Shown here: piece by piece, positions 41,101-52,226 of the stretch
Layout of the letters: each line of letters begins with the position of its first letter
How positions within the stretch are numbered: position 1 is the stretch's first letter
From: Hermetia illucens
Lineage: Eukaryota > Arthropoda > Insecta > Diptera > Stratiomyidae
Length of the DNA: 64,000 nt
Direction of reading: 5' to 3'
Assembly (NCBI RefSeq): GCF_905115235.1
Contig: NC_051851.1
Coordinates: forward strand, 133,188,725-133,252,724
Position numbers and translations under genes: made by a program
The notes under the pieces: model-generated
The model's input: only the letters and a program-made list of their open reading frames with translations
What the model was told of the DNA's origin: nothing
The model's database searches: none

Positions 41101-44100
41101 CACAGTCAAAAGCCCCTTCAATGTCCACGAACACCCCATCGCGTACTCACCCTTCAGAGTTGCATCCTCTATCTTTGAAACCAAAGAATGAAGAGCAGAC
41201 TCACACGACTTTCCATGTTGGTAAGCATGTTGGTTTTTATTTAGGAGGTGCGACTTTAGCACCTTCTCGCGAATGTGACGCTCAACCAGTCTCTCCAGAC
41301 ATTTCAGCGAAAATGATGTTAGGCTCGTTTGTCTGAAGTTCTTTGGATTATAATAGTCATCCTTCCCAGGCTTTGGTGTGAAGACTGCCTTTACCTTCTG
41401 CTAAGAGGAAGACACGTAGCCCAGAGCAAGACATCCTCGAAAAATATTTCTTAGAAGTTTCTCTAAGTGCTCTACACCCTCCTTTAGCATCGCTGGGTAG
41501 ATGCCATCCATACCAGATGCTTTGAAGTGTTCAAATGATAGTATAGCAGCTCTCGCTTGTTCATTGATAACAACCGCTCCCCCAGTGTCCCAATTCCCCT
41601 TGCAACACCTTCGTGTTGAAGGGTTTGCAGAAACCGCCAATTCTCTTCCTAACACTGAGACCTGTTCTCCTGGGTGGTGTACTTCCAAGAGAGTCTGTAT
41701 AGACTCAACTATGGAGTTCGTGAAAGTACCATCCGGTTTTCTAAGAGAGTTCAACTTGGCCGACTCATCCTTATTCAGGACTCTGCACAACCTGGAAGTG
41801 TCCCTTTCGCCTTCCAGTTCCTCACAGTACGCTCTAAAAGAGTCTCGTTTCGAACGTTTTACGAACCTCTTATATTCACGCTATGAGCTCCGGAAGTTTA
41901 GCCAGTCTTCATCTCTATTGCTTTTGCTAGCACGATTTAGAAGTCGTCTGGTTGATTTCCTGTGTCTCTGCAGTTCTCGGTTCCACCATGGAACCGTTTT
42001 ACCACTTTGGCCTCGGGAAATAGGACAAGCCTCTTCAAAGTCGTCTTTGTTGTTCGTGTGTAATAGTTAGACTAAATTCTAAGTAACGGTGATCTGAGAG
42101 TGGGACTTCATCTAGTACTCGCCAGTTTCTAATCAACTCTAACAACTTTGAAGTGCAGATTGTTAGGTCAACTACTTCACTTCTTCTTGGCCCCAAGAAC
42201 GTAAGGGCGCACCCTACGTTCGCGGTCATCAGACCAGCTGAAAGCTTCTCTCCTCTAGGATAGGATTTGCTACTGCCCCGACAAATATGCTGAGCGTTCG
42301 CATTACAACCTATTAAAAGTTCAAGGCCGATCGATTCTGCATACACTACCAGATCCCTTAGTTCTTGCGTCGACGGAGGGCACAAAGAATCATAGGGTAA
42401 GTAGGCAGAGGCAACTATAACGTTTCTCCTCTTACCATTAACCTGGTATTGTAAGTTGACCGCAACAAGGTCCTGTGGACAGAATTGTCTCAACATGGTT
42501 GCCTCTAAAAATTTTAATATCAGAACGCAGGCCCTCGTTCTCGAGGATCTTTCATCGAAGAAGATCCTGATCCCATTGACTGATCCAATGCCACAGATTC
42601 TGTTAAAATGAACCCATGGCTCTTGAAACAGAAATATATAAGGACAGTCCTGCAACTTTGCCAGCTTTGCCACCAGTAGATAGGAAGAAGCTTTGGCATG
42701 CTGATTTGATTAACTCCTATGTTTGTAGCCATACAGGTACAGGCGGAGGAGAAGTTTCTGACAAGCAAGCCTGTAGTTCCTCCCCCGTATTTTGGAAGAG
42801 TTAGATAACAGTGTCACTGACCGACCGCCAGTAGTCAGATTTCCACTTGCTCTCATTAAGGGAGTTGCTGTACTATCCTTTTTGGCTGACCGCATCGTAG
42901 ACACCGGGTGTAGGTTTTCCACTGAAGGGGAGAGCCTATATTCCACAGATTTCTTCATGGGGGAACATGAATTAGGTGAGGCCTCCAAAATCCGTGCCTC
43001 GGCCACGACCTGATTTCTCAAAGTCGCGGGTGGATTCGAAGTCTGTGACTTCTTACCACTTGGAGAGTTACAATCCTTTGTTTCCATCTTCATGTGTTTT
43101 TGGACACTCTTAGTATAGTAGTAAACTACCACAAGCTGCCCCACCACGACAAGGTGGTGCCCGAGGGGGAGACTCATCATCTTACTCCGAGGTTCTTCTT
43201 ACCTTAGCGTATTGTGGATCGCCTTGATCAGTTTTTCTACCACCCTTCAAGATGTTTCAGAGGCTAGTATGTGGTCCATGACATTCTCGGATGTCAACTG
43301 CACTACGGCGGCAATTTCCATTTTCGCACTTTATGCAGGGAATCTCGGACAGTTAGCAACAACGTGTTCTATATCCACCTGAATCAGATCACATGCCGGC
43401 AATATGGGGACTAGTCCCGCCCAAAGTGGTAAAGATATGCACTGTAGCCTGCCCGCCCACTTAGGCATTGAGTTAGGTCATAGCTAACCTCTCCATGGCG
43501 TCGATTAATCCACTTTGCGACATCTGGGAAAACTCTATAAGTCTCGCGTCCTTCAAGAGAATCGTTCTCTCTCTTCTGCCACTCCAGTATTGCTTCAGAG
43601 CATAGCAACTGCCGACGATAGGTGTAGGATTCGCTCGGACTCGATAGGGACCATGCCTGCTATTACGCATCCTGCTTCGTCTGATATTATGCTTTAGGCG
43701 CACAATGTCCGCGGTGCATTTAATCAGTATAGACGTGCAATATTTTTAAGGTATTATAAAATCGGTTCACTGTATGTCTGTTTGTCTATCACAGGCACTT
43801 TTTTCCAAAACGGCTAACCGATCCGAAACTTCGTGGATCGCCGCGAAATATAAATCCCACGCATATAGTTAGTTACATAAATTTGCGTGGAGACTCCCAA
43901 TACATGCAAAAGGGGCGTGTAACATTTTTTTCAACCAATGTAGTAATGTGGAGTATCAAATGTAAGGTCTCGATTCGTACTTTTCGAAACTGATATTAGT
44001 TTTAACGCAGGTTTGAAAATGCGTGAATAAGGAGGCAAAATGAGCACACTTAAAGTAAGGCAGAACTCATTTTCGGAAACGACCCAACCCAAAAATCTAT

Positions 44101-47100
44101 AAAAATCAGGGTATTGCGCTCTAAGCCTCCCATTCCGATATCTGCTCAAATAAACTTACTAATAGTATAATACCAACTTACGCAGCAGCGTAGAGGACAA
44201 AATCGCGCATAATACTGCCAAGTTTCATGGAAATCCGGTTATAACTATCAAAGTTGTAGCAATTCAAACTTATCAATTTCACATAAATGTACTGCAGCTT
44301 ACACCATGTAAATAAGATGCTGACGTCACAATTAGCGATAATAATTAACATTCGCATGAAATATTGAAGTCCCCTTTATGAAAAATCTACCTCTCTCCAG
44401 CCCTTTTTAAGGTTTTTTGTAAACACTTATACGAAATCTAGGCTTCAAAATATGTCCCACTCAGATATTTGCTCAAATAAACTTACTAACAGTATATTGC
44501 CATCTTTCAAATATTAACTGAAAAACCCCCCTTAAATCCATCCTAGGAGTAGTTCTGCACCGGCATAGAGGACAGTATCGCACTTACGCATTCCAATCCG
44601 TCATGGAAATCCGGCTGTCAGCAGTTCAAACTTGTCAATTTCGTGCGAATTTAATGCATCCTAAACCATTCGAAATAAATTTTTAATGTTGTTGTACATC
44701 ACGGGGCGGAGTCAGCTCATTTTAGCTCGGTCACCCTTCGCCTCTACATAGCGTACGTAGCCGCGCTTTTCTAATCTCAGTTTGCTCTGGATAGAAGCGA
44801 CCATGAAGTTGATCGTATCCCAGTCTTCCTCACATACTAGGATTCTTGGCACCAGATTTTCTGGTACCAGGACCTCTCCTAGAGTCTCCTCTAGATCCTT
44901 CCTTTCTTCCACAAATCTTGGACAGTGGAAGAATATGTGCTCTGACTCCTCTGGGACTCCTTTGCAGTTTGAACAATCTAGTTTAAACCTGAGAAACTGG
45001 GTAAGGTTACAATTAATCTCATCATGCCGTCTCTCCAGCCACTCTTTGATGGCAGGGATGAGCCTGTGTGTCCACTAAGCGTTCCCAACGCTCTTGCTAT
45101 CTATTCAGAGATCTCTCCCTTTCGGTGTTCTTCGTCTGCGATGAAGGACAGATAGACTTCGCATTGTATATGATCGTCGTCTTACCTCCCAAGATGTTAA
45201 TAAGCATCATTCCCGAGATGTAGACTGCACTCACTCTGTTAACGTTAAATTTGACCTGGAATGCCTTTCCCCAAAATGGAGTTGCATAGGGTAGGATCGA
45301 ACTTACTACCCTAGCTATAAGCAACCTGAAAGCATGGCGTGGCCTTCCCACATTCGGCATCATTCTTGCCAGGGCCACACTTCCGGTGGATGCTTTATCA
45401 TAAGCATACTGCACGTGTTGCTTATAGGTGAGCTTTCCGTATATCATCACTCCCAAGTATTTGGTTGCAGGCTGCTGGTTGGTTGCTGTCAGCAATGCCA
45501 TACGAAAGCCTCTGTTCTTGTAAATAGCTGTTGACAATAGCTGCAAGGTAGGCAGGAGTACCAATCCTTGCTTTGTCGGTCTGTCACACCCGATTTCTTC
45601 GGAAACGGCTAAACTGATTATCACGAAATTTGGTGAGAACGTGTGGTCTGTGGATTCCTTTTCATACAATAAGTGGCGACATTTTGTATCGAGTTTACAT
45701 TCGAAAGGAGGATGCAACATTTTTTTTGAAAAAAATGCGTTCATGTGGGATATGAAATGAAAGGGCGCAATTAGTACCGAAACTAATCCCATATTTGATT
45801 TTTGGTGAAACGTAGGCGAGTGAAGGCTCAAAATATGACCACCAAAAAGTGTAACAAGTCCCGCTCTCAGAACCTATCCAACCGACAAATCTGAAAAAAG
45901 TCACAGCGGTGAATCTAAACTAAATCTAGGCCTCAAAATACATCCCGTCCCGATATCTACACAAATAAAGTTAATAATAGTATATTTTAGAAATTTAGCC
46001 AGGAACTCCCCTTAAGTTCATGCCAAAGGTACAAGGCAGTGTTATAAGGGGTAACATAAGGCATAACTTTGGGAAGTTTGAATGAAATCTACCTATTATT
46101 AACAAAGTTATAGATGGTGAAACTTATACATTTTATAAGAATTGCATGCATCTTAAAACGTACATGAAGTCATCATAACATATCAATTCGTCAATACCAC
46201 AACAAAGTGAGCTGATATGAATGGGAGGTTGCATGGAAATATTTCGTTTTAGTTTTTTAATCATCTAAATATCAATATCAATTACTCAAAATGCGCCGCC
46301 TGCTCGATCTGGATGAAAGTAGGTACACCTTGGGTTGTTTTTCCCATAATGTCAATATCGTCAGCGTAGGCCAGTAGTTGGGTGGACTTGAAGAAGATCG
46401 TACCTCTTGCATTCTCATCTGCATCGCGAATCATTTTCTCCAGGGCAAGATTAAAGAGGACGCGTGATATGGCATCCCCTTGTTTTAAACCGTTGTTGAT
46501 GTTGAATGGTCTCGAGAGTGATAATGCTACTTTTATCTGGCGTCGTACATTAGTCAGGGTCAGCCTAGTCAGTCTTATTAATTTTACCGAATTCTCTCAT
46601 AGCCGTGCATTGTTTTGTCCTGCCTATGATGTCATAGGCAGCTTTAAAGTCGATGAAAAGATGGTGCAACTGATGTCCATATTCCAACAGTTGTCCATCG
46701 GTTGCCGCAAACAGAAAATCTCATCTGTTACTGATTAGTGAAGCCTCTTTGGTATGGGCCAATGATGTTCTAGACATGTGGGGCTATCCGACCTAGCAAG
46801 GTAGCGGAAAATGTCTTATAGATGGTATTCAGCAACGTGATACCTCTATAATTGCTGTACTGCGTGATATCTCCCTTTTTAAGTGTGGGACAGATAGTGC
46901 CTCGTTGCCAGTAATCAGGCATCGATTCGATGTCCCACACCTTGAGCATCAACTGATGAACCGCTTGGTGTAATTGGTCGTCTGCACATTTAACCAATTT
47001 GACTATAATTCCAACCGATCCTGGCCACTTATGTTTTCTAAGCCGGTGGATTGTACGCACTGTTTCTTCTATGCTTGGTGGTGACTGTATTTCTCTATCG

Positions 47101-50100
47101 TCTTCAGTAGGCGCGACCTTCAACTCGCCAATATTTTAGGTGTTGAGCAGTTCATCAAAATACTCAGCCCATCGCTCCAATATGTCCATTCTGTCGGAAA
47201 TCAAACTTCCCTCTTTGTCTCAGCATGATGAGTATCGAGGTGTATAAGGATTCATTCTGTTGAGTTGCTGGTAAAATTTCCACGCCTGGTGCGGTTGCAA
47301 GCTGAGCTTTTCGAGCTCACAGACCTGTTCGCTCTCCCAGGCTTCCTTTTTCTGTATGTGAAATCGTTTCTCCGCTCGCGAAGTTATTGATAAGTCTCTG
47401 CTCGTACTCGCGTTCTTTGCGGATGCAACATTACCCGGTATGCAGCATTCTTCCGTTCCATCCTGGATCTTTCCTCTCAATCGCAGCACTCGAGTCCAGA
47501 GTTTTATGGATTCACGCTCACTTGAATTCTCATATTGCTTGATTTTTCAGGTTCTGTTGCGGACCCACGGATTGATTAAAAACATGGAAGTTTTGTTAAA
47601 TGACACCTAAGAGATTGAAGTATTCAAAGGACCCCCCCCCCCCCCCCCCCAATTACATTCTCGATCCAAACCAGGGGCCAAGCCTAGAGCTTCGCTATCG
47701 CCTATTCTACTAGAGATCTCTGGCAGCTCATCTCTGGCTATTGAGCAACTTTCCATCATATTAGATCTCTGAAAGATGTCACTCTCCCCCTCCCAAGATC
47801 ATCCGCGGGGATGATCTGATCGTCGACTGAATCGTCCCATCACAATTCTGTAGGAGCCCTCCCACGGCTCCGATCGGGACTTCTTAAACATTCCCTTTTG
47901 CTCATTCACCTTCAGTGGCCAGAACTACATCCAACTACGCAAAACCCTCCAATTGATTTCGGCTTTTGCGATAGTCTTCCTGCTTCACCTTTCGAGAGCG
48001 TTCGCATGAAAACTACAAGCAATCACCTTTATACTTCGTCCCCTTGCATTGAGAGCAAAGTTATCCGGTTATCCTGTTCCCCCTTCGAGCAACATTCATT
48101 TGTGGTGCCTTTCTAAATCAATGGGACTGGAACTGGTAATATGCCTTTCTTCTTCTTAAAGGCCTGCTAATTTCCCGGATAATTCCCATCTTCTCCTCCC
48201 CCGAAAGCTTTTGTTTTGTGACAGGTCAATGGTAATACGGTTAAGGGTCACCTGAATCGCTTATGACTTGTGTTCAGTTAGCAGATTTCAGCTTTTCTTT
48301 GTGACCTCTTTCCTCCTCCTGTGATGTTTGATAGCTTGGTACACACTATGTTTGTCCTTGATAAACTCGCACAGCTCAACAAATTTTGCTCCAAGATGCA
48401 TTAAAAATAGCTCCTCCGGATAGGGCTCTGTTTTCTTATGAGTCTTTGCCGGATTACCCTTCTCAAACACTTCGTCACCATTAGCATTTATTCAGCTTCC
48501 TTGAGCTTGTGACTAAAGAGATCCACCATGAAAAATTCGTCTGGAACGTCGGGGGAACTCATTAAGGCAAGGCTATGGTAGGCTGATTCAAATTGGCACT
48601 GGCAATGCCAACAGACGAGTGGAAAATAAAGTGCAGATGGTTTACAGGAACTATGACATTCCCAGCTGGACACGTGTAGTTGAAATGCTAGACACACTAA
48701 AGCAGAAACTTTCTGTCGTATGCAGTCGGCTATAATGGTATGGCGAAAGTCACTCCAGACGTTTTCAAAATAAAACGTAGCGAGAAACTGGTAAATTTTT
48801 TTCAGATCTTCTAACAAATCCCTACAGAACGTCCAGACAGTACGGTTTTCGGTAATGGAAGCGAAAATATATTGGGTTGGACTTGACTTAGGGGGTTACC
48901 CACCCAGCATGCTGAGTAGATCACCGCTGAAAGCACCTGCCATGTCACTACGCCTGGCATGAATTTCGCGGATGTTTCCGAGGAGAAGCTTCAACAATCC
49001 ATAAAAAACACGAAGAACTGGAAGTCTGAGTGTGCACAATTTCTGGTATATAAAATTGCCAGAATACGCAGTCGGTTGGCGCATAGAAGAAGAAGCACAC
49101 GGTGCAGGACCCTGCAAACACAAGACCAACTACTTGGTTACCAACCCTCCACAAATTCATAACGTCCATTATTAGGGAAGGGAAGGGTCAACCCGCACCT
49201 CGAAATCAACCACATTCTGTCCGAAGATCGGAAGGGCTCCCGAATTGGGTCAAGGGGTTGCAAAGAGCAACTAATTATCGACTCGGTAGTTGTAGGACAA
49301 GCAACTAGATACAAACAAATCTCTTTAGTTATTAGGTAAGCAATTGAATCATAAGGCAAGCCGGTCCATAAGGTCAGACTAAAACTTATTGAGAGAAAAA
49401 AAAAGGGGGGGGGGGGGTTCGAAGTATCGGAATATGGGAAATAAAAATTCTTACTCGCATATCAAGAAAAATGTAGTTTTCTTTTTTTTTGCTTCTTCTA
49501 AACCTCTTCAATTGCTATAACGATTACCCCAAGGTCCCGCGCACCTGGCTAATCGATATCCTAAAGTCATATCGCATTGATCCCAAATTAATAAAGTTGC
49601 TGGTAACAATAGAAAAAATCAAAAAATTTGACTGACGGTTTCGTCCAGGGCAGAGGCAACTCATCAGACGCTGCCTCACCTCTGCCCTGGGAGCAGCGTG
49701 ACCGAAAGTGCCAACAGGTGGAAGGACGCTCCCCTTTATCATCGCAAAAACACGACAAGGTCGCGAATGCGATGATAAAAAGGAGCGTCTTTCCACCTGT
49801 TGGCACTTTCGGTCACGCTGCTCCCAGGGCAGAGGTGAGGCAGCGTCTGATGAGTTGCCTCTGCCCTGGACGAAACCGTCAGTCAAATTTTTTGATTTTT
49901 TCTATTTTTAATGCTTGGGGTGCTACGCTCCAAACTAGGGATCCATGGACTAAAAAACGAGGGAGTAAGTTGCTCCTCATTTAGTCCGGTCCACCATCAA
50001 GTGGATGGGGACTTAGGATCCCGCAGATCCTAAACAACAACCTTGCTGGTAACAGTCAATGAAGGGTGGCACACCACTTTATCAGTGCATTCATTAGAGG

Positions 50101-52154
50101 GTACCAACACTTTAAAGCCTATCCATATGCCGAAAGGCATCTTCCAGGGGGATTTGATAAGTCCTCTTTGATTCTGTATATCACTAAACCTTCTTTCATG
50201 GCTACTGATGCTAGAGGACATGGTTTTCAATGAAGTATGAGCTATGTGCTAAGTGCAAACTGACACACCTGATGGCATTAAGAATTTAGAAGTTTGTTAC
50301 GAATAGAGACATATTTAGCCATGATTTATATAAGACAAATGTCGAATTCAAGCCATCCGCAAAGATCATCACGAGCCGGATGTCGTACATAGCATTGGTG
50401 ACCTCCACATCCAAACTATGACCCAGACGGACTCCTACAAGTACTGTCCATTTGCATTTATTGAACGGCTGTGTGCTAGGGGGCGATTCATTTGTATCAC
50501 TGGGGGTGGTGTGGTCCCCACCCGAGCTCAAAGCTCATAATAAAGGAGCGCTGTTATGGCGCCGGTGTAATTCACGAACAGGCTTAATGTTGTATGCATG
50601 CTTACAGCATGTATTGGGATCGGCTAGTTCTAACTGATTGCCATATACCATACAACAAGCCTGACGTGGTGTTAGATGGCGAGACGGGTCATTCCACGTA
50701 TATTATTAATGTTACCATCCCCCATAATAGCAACATCGAACAGAAATACGTGAAGAAGAAGGGAAGATGGCTTGGGACTCTCACACAGTCTGGTTCAAAC
50801 CATGCAGAAATCCAGAATGATGTATACGTGCTCGATGTTGATGAGAATTCTCGACGGATTTTTCCATTACTATCACCAGAGACCCTTTATCTTTTAAGTG
50901 GGTTAGATCCGGCATCCACCGAAATTGCGACAGCTCGTACATTACCAAACTCACCATTTATTAAGAACCGTGCAGTATTTCGAAGAGAACTCCACGATAC
51001 TCTCCTATCGCAAATTTCCCACTGCACAATAATTGATGGAACAATTTAATATTCATCAAACCTTCTGTTTTTTGAATTTCATTGGCTTATTGACTATACT
51101 AAATTCTTTCTGATATTTACAGCTTACATCGATTCTTTTGATTCTGGTTGGAACAACAATCCAAACTATCTTCGGAGATTTCAAAACATTTATATATGAA
51201 AATTTCCTATCACCTCCCGCACTCCTTGTAGCCGTCGGATGTATCCTAATGATCGTTGCCACATTTGGATGCTTCGGGGCTCTACGAGAAAGCACTATGT
51301 TAATAAATGTCGTAAGTAGTCCACAAGGTTCAAAAACATTCTCATTCATAACAAATATCGCTTACAAATGAGATAATAAATATAATCTTTCCAGTATGGA
51401 GTTTTCCTTCTTCTGGTGTTCATTCTCGAAGTTGCCGCCGCAATAGCTGCTTTCGCTCTGCAGGGCCAAATTTACAATATGTTGGTTCGTACCATGGGAT
51501 CAGCTTTGCACTTCTACGAGACTGATGAAGCTGCTCATGCTGCCGTTGATTTTATGCAAGAAGGGGTAAGTGGCACTCATGGGTTAAATTGAAGAATCCC
51601 TACAATTTCTAATTTACTCCTCCCTAATTTTCAGCTCCAATGTTGTGGCGTTTTTGATCCAAAGGACTGGGATACATTACTCAATGTGCCAGAAGGAAAT
51701 GATACCTCCAAACTATATGTACCAAACTCTTGCTGTGCTGGATTCAATGATGATTCACAAGAATGCGTATTCTACTACACATCTGGATGCCTGAACAGGA
51801 TGGTCTTCGTCATCTCGCAGAGTGCGACCCTAATCGCTACCGGAGCAACAACTGTAGCTTTTGTTCAGGTAGTTTCACATTTTCAGTCATATATCGGTTA
51901 CTAATGAAAAAAGATGTTGAATTTTATATTTGTGACTTACTAAATTGCAGCTACTTGGTGTCGTCTGCGCCTTCATGCTAGCCAAAACAATTCGCCGTAC
52001 TAAATCACTACGTGCAGCTCGGAAATGGCAACTACAGCACAGCCTTGGTTTGGACGCCAGCGGTAAGAGCGTATACGATCCACAATATACGCAATTGGAG
52101 AAGTCTGAATTGACAACGGAGCCGATCACCTACAAGAGTCCAAGTGTGAACTAG
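38106..52154 (+). CDS. Tetraspanin B (5 coding exons, 293 aa)
   Basis: Tetraspanin family membrane scaffold protein. Exons 38106-38189, 51123-51311, 51395-51565, 51635-51868 and 51951-52154 join in phase 0 to 28+63+57+78+67 codons. TM1 is about residues 16-42, TM2 57-80, TM3 87-113 and TM4 203-238. The large loop has LQCCGVFDPKDW (CCG at 151-153), PNSCC (CC at 181-182) and cysteines at 192 and 200, with an NDT sequon near 170. The 50-residue cytosolic tail carries YTQL (272-275), a YxxL-type sorting motif like that of CD63-class members. Intron 1 is 12.9 kb and packed with LINEs, while introns 2-4 are 83, 69 and 82 nt. An in-frame upstream ATG at 38034 exists, but 38106 gives the normal short N-terminus. 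A CD63/Tsp29F-type assignment is possible but unproven. Confidence 0.92.
39109..39170 (+). mobile_element. Helentron-like repeat, copy D, head only
   Basis: Hairpin AAGATTTTGT...ACAAAGCCTT (39109-39133), then ATCGATTCAATG and CTGTCTGTCT as in copy A, after which the similarity ends at the LINE. Confidence 0.6.
39230..43190 (-). mobile_element. LOA-type LINE with RNase H, copy 2 (second family)
   Basis: Minus-strand order: a pre-endonuclease frame 43180-42710 (Ser/Lys-rich, perhaps the ORF1 end), endonuclease 42673-42035 (LFQEPWVHFNRICGIGSVNG, LLIGCNANAQHICRG, SEVVDLTICTSKLLELIRNW, LSDHRYLEFSL), linker. RT follows at 41790-40682 (FKASGMDGIYPAMLKEGVEH, GCLQGGALSPLLWSMLINS, AYAGDLAVL where YADD is expected). 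RT C-terminus is at 40672-40313 and RNase H at 40246-39755 (VFYTDGSKTENGSGAGVYLS, SDSQAALRALSS, WVPGHCGIEEN). A C-terminal CPSC...H...C motif lies near 39420. It is diverged from copy 1, so a distinct family. It has several frame changes. It lies antisense in intron 1 of tetraspanin B. Confidence 0.88.
43195..43735 (-). mobile_element. R1-like LINE 3' fragment
   Basis: VFPDVAKWINRRHGEVSYDL then TQCLSGRAGY (43608-43411) matches the R1-like C-terminal region; decayed 3' sequence continues to 43195. Confidence 0.8.
43745..44690 (+). mobile_element. Helentron-like repeat, copy E
   Basis: Has CTGTCTGTTTGTC and an ACGGCTAACCGAT core variant. The body block CAAATAAACTTACTAA occurs twice (44138 and 44474), with AAGGTTTTTTGT between, suggesting two overlapping or tandem copies. 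Confidence 0.6.
44700..45565 (-). mobile_element. R1-like LINE 3' fragment
   Basis: Minus strand: TKYLGVMIYGKLTYKQHVQY, then ALARMMPNVGRPRHAFRLLI, then EHIFFHCPRF-type zinc region and EERKDLEETLGEVLVPENLV to a stop near 44716. It overlaps exactly the segment missing from the 14185-18030 copy. Confidence 0.85.
45570..46283 (+). mobile_element. Helentron-like repeat, copy F
   Basis: Short GTCGGTCTGTC, core CGATTTCTTCGGAAACGGCT, and the full body found in copy B to the TCAATATCAATTACTC block; it breaks off at an RTE fragment. Confidence 0.65.
46287..47600 (-). mobile_element. RTE-type LINE fragment (linker to RT)
   Basis: Minus strand: linker 47489-47220 (AWKFYQQLNRMNPYTPRYSS), then RT 47123-46770 (TIHRLRKHKWPGSVGIIVKL, KGDITQYSNYRGITLLNTIY) and further RT to 46382. 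It lacks the 5' and 3' ends. Confidence 0.85.
47629..47650 (+). repeat. Poly(C) run, 22 nt
   Basis: Uninterrupted C run; a likely site of assembly or sequencing length error. Confidence 0.9.
47651..48490 (-). mobile_element. R1-like LINE ORF1 fragment
   Basis: Minus strand 48470-48288 reads HLGAKFVELCEFIKDKHSVY, matching [20 protein letters not shown] of the 14185 copy. 47651-48280 is probably more ORF1, too decayed to align firmly. Confidence 0.7.
49597..49608 (+). repeat. Target-site duplication, left copy
   Basis: TTGCTGGTAACA, repeated exactly at 50043-50054. The undisturbed LINE frame reads through one copy (KLLVTVNEGW). Confidence 0.8.
49608..49906. repeat. 299-bp near-perfect palindrome (foldback)
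   Basis: The arms (about 135-138 nt each) run from AATAGAAAAAATC to the CCTTTATCATCGC region and back, with a loop of about 23 nt near 49747-49770. Each arm also contains a smaller inverted repeat (CAGGGCAGAGG...CCTCTGCCCTG). Both strands therefore show near-identical short reading frames, which are not genes. Confidence 0.92.
49609..50042 (+). mobile_element. 434-bp insertion carrying the palindrome
   Basis: Lies between exact 12-bp direct repeats inside the LINE. It consists of the palindrome followed by about 135 bp with a second, shorter inverted pair (GGACTAAA...TTTAGTCC) and ends in AAACAACAACC. The tail and 12-bp duplications fit retroposition; the foldback fits a hairpin-type element. 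The family is not recognised. Confidence 0.7.
50043..50054 (+). repeat. Target-site duplication, right copy
   Basis: TTGCTGGTAACA, identical to 49597-49608, after which the LINE RT frame resumes. Confidence 0.8.
51123..51311 (+). CDS. Tetraspanin B coding exon 2
   Basis: Acceptor TGATATTTACAG; LTSILLILVGTTIQTIFGDF through TM2 to MLINV; donor GTAAGT. Phase 0. Confidence 0.93.
51395..51565 (+). CDS. Tetraspanin B coding exon 3
   Basis: Acceptor TCTTTCCAG; YGVFLLLVFILEVAAAIAAF (TM3) to DFMQEG; donor GTAAGT. Phase 0. Confidence 0.93.
51635..51868 (+). CDS. Tetraspanin B coding exon 4
   Basis: Acceptor AATTTTCAG; LQCCGVFDPKDWDTLL, PNSCC and most of TM4, ending AFVQ; donor GTAGTT. Phase 0. Confidence 0.94.
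51951..52154 (+). CDS. Tetraspanin B coding exon 5
   Basis: Acceptor TAAATTGCAG; LLGVVCAFMLAKTIRRTKSL completes TM4, then the 50-residue tail and TAG. Confidence 0.94.
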   Translation, partial: LLGVVCAFMLAKTIRRTKSLRAARKWQLQHSLGLDASGKSVYDPQYTQLEKSELTTEPITYKSPSVN

Positions 52155-52220
52155 GACATTTATGCTATATGCCATACGTGGTACTTCATGTATTATTGCA
52201 AAACCAAAAACAATCTATTT

Positions 52221-52226
52221 AAATAA
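52221..52226 (+). terminator. Polyadenylation signal, tetraspanin B
   Basis: AATAAA 67 bases after the stop; a second AATAAA lies about 30 bases on. Confidence 0.7.

Larger units (their letters stand above)
48560..51050 (+). mobile_element. LINE of the restriction-like-endonuclease type, decayed, with an insertion
   Basis: Plus-strand pieces in order: pre-RT TRVVEMLDTLKQKLSVVCSR (48655-48730), QQSIKNTKNWKS (48998-49035), REGKGQPAPRNQ, GCKEQL-like segment (49255-49310), TWLIDILKSYRIDPKLIKLL (49545-49600). After the insertion come EGWHTTLSVHSLEGTNTLKP, GIFQGDLISPLWFCISLN (50130-50200) and IGDLHIQTMTQTDSYKY (50390-50445). The C-terminal part WDRLVLTDCHIPYNKPDVVL plus STYIINVTIPHNSNIEQKY (50607-50750) resembles the KPD...D region of restriction-like-endonuclease LINEs (R2/R4 group). 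Clade placement is an inference. It lies sense in tetraspanin B intron 1 and is broken by many stops. Confidence 0.65.

Noticed and set aside
49524-49984. Near-identical open frames on both strands around 49500-50000
   Set aside because: They arise because the sequence is a palindrome; no start context, domain or codon signal supports a protein.
50594-51049. 151-codon frame just upstream of tetraspanin B exon 2 as a separate gene
   Set aside because: NKPDVVL...NVTIPHNSNIEQKY fits the C-terminus of the restriction-like-endonuclease-type LINE whose RT lies upstream.
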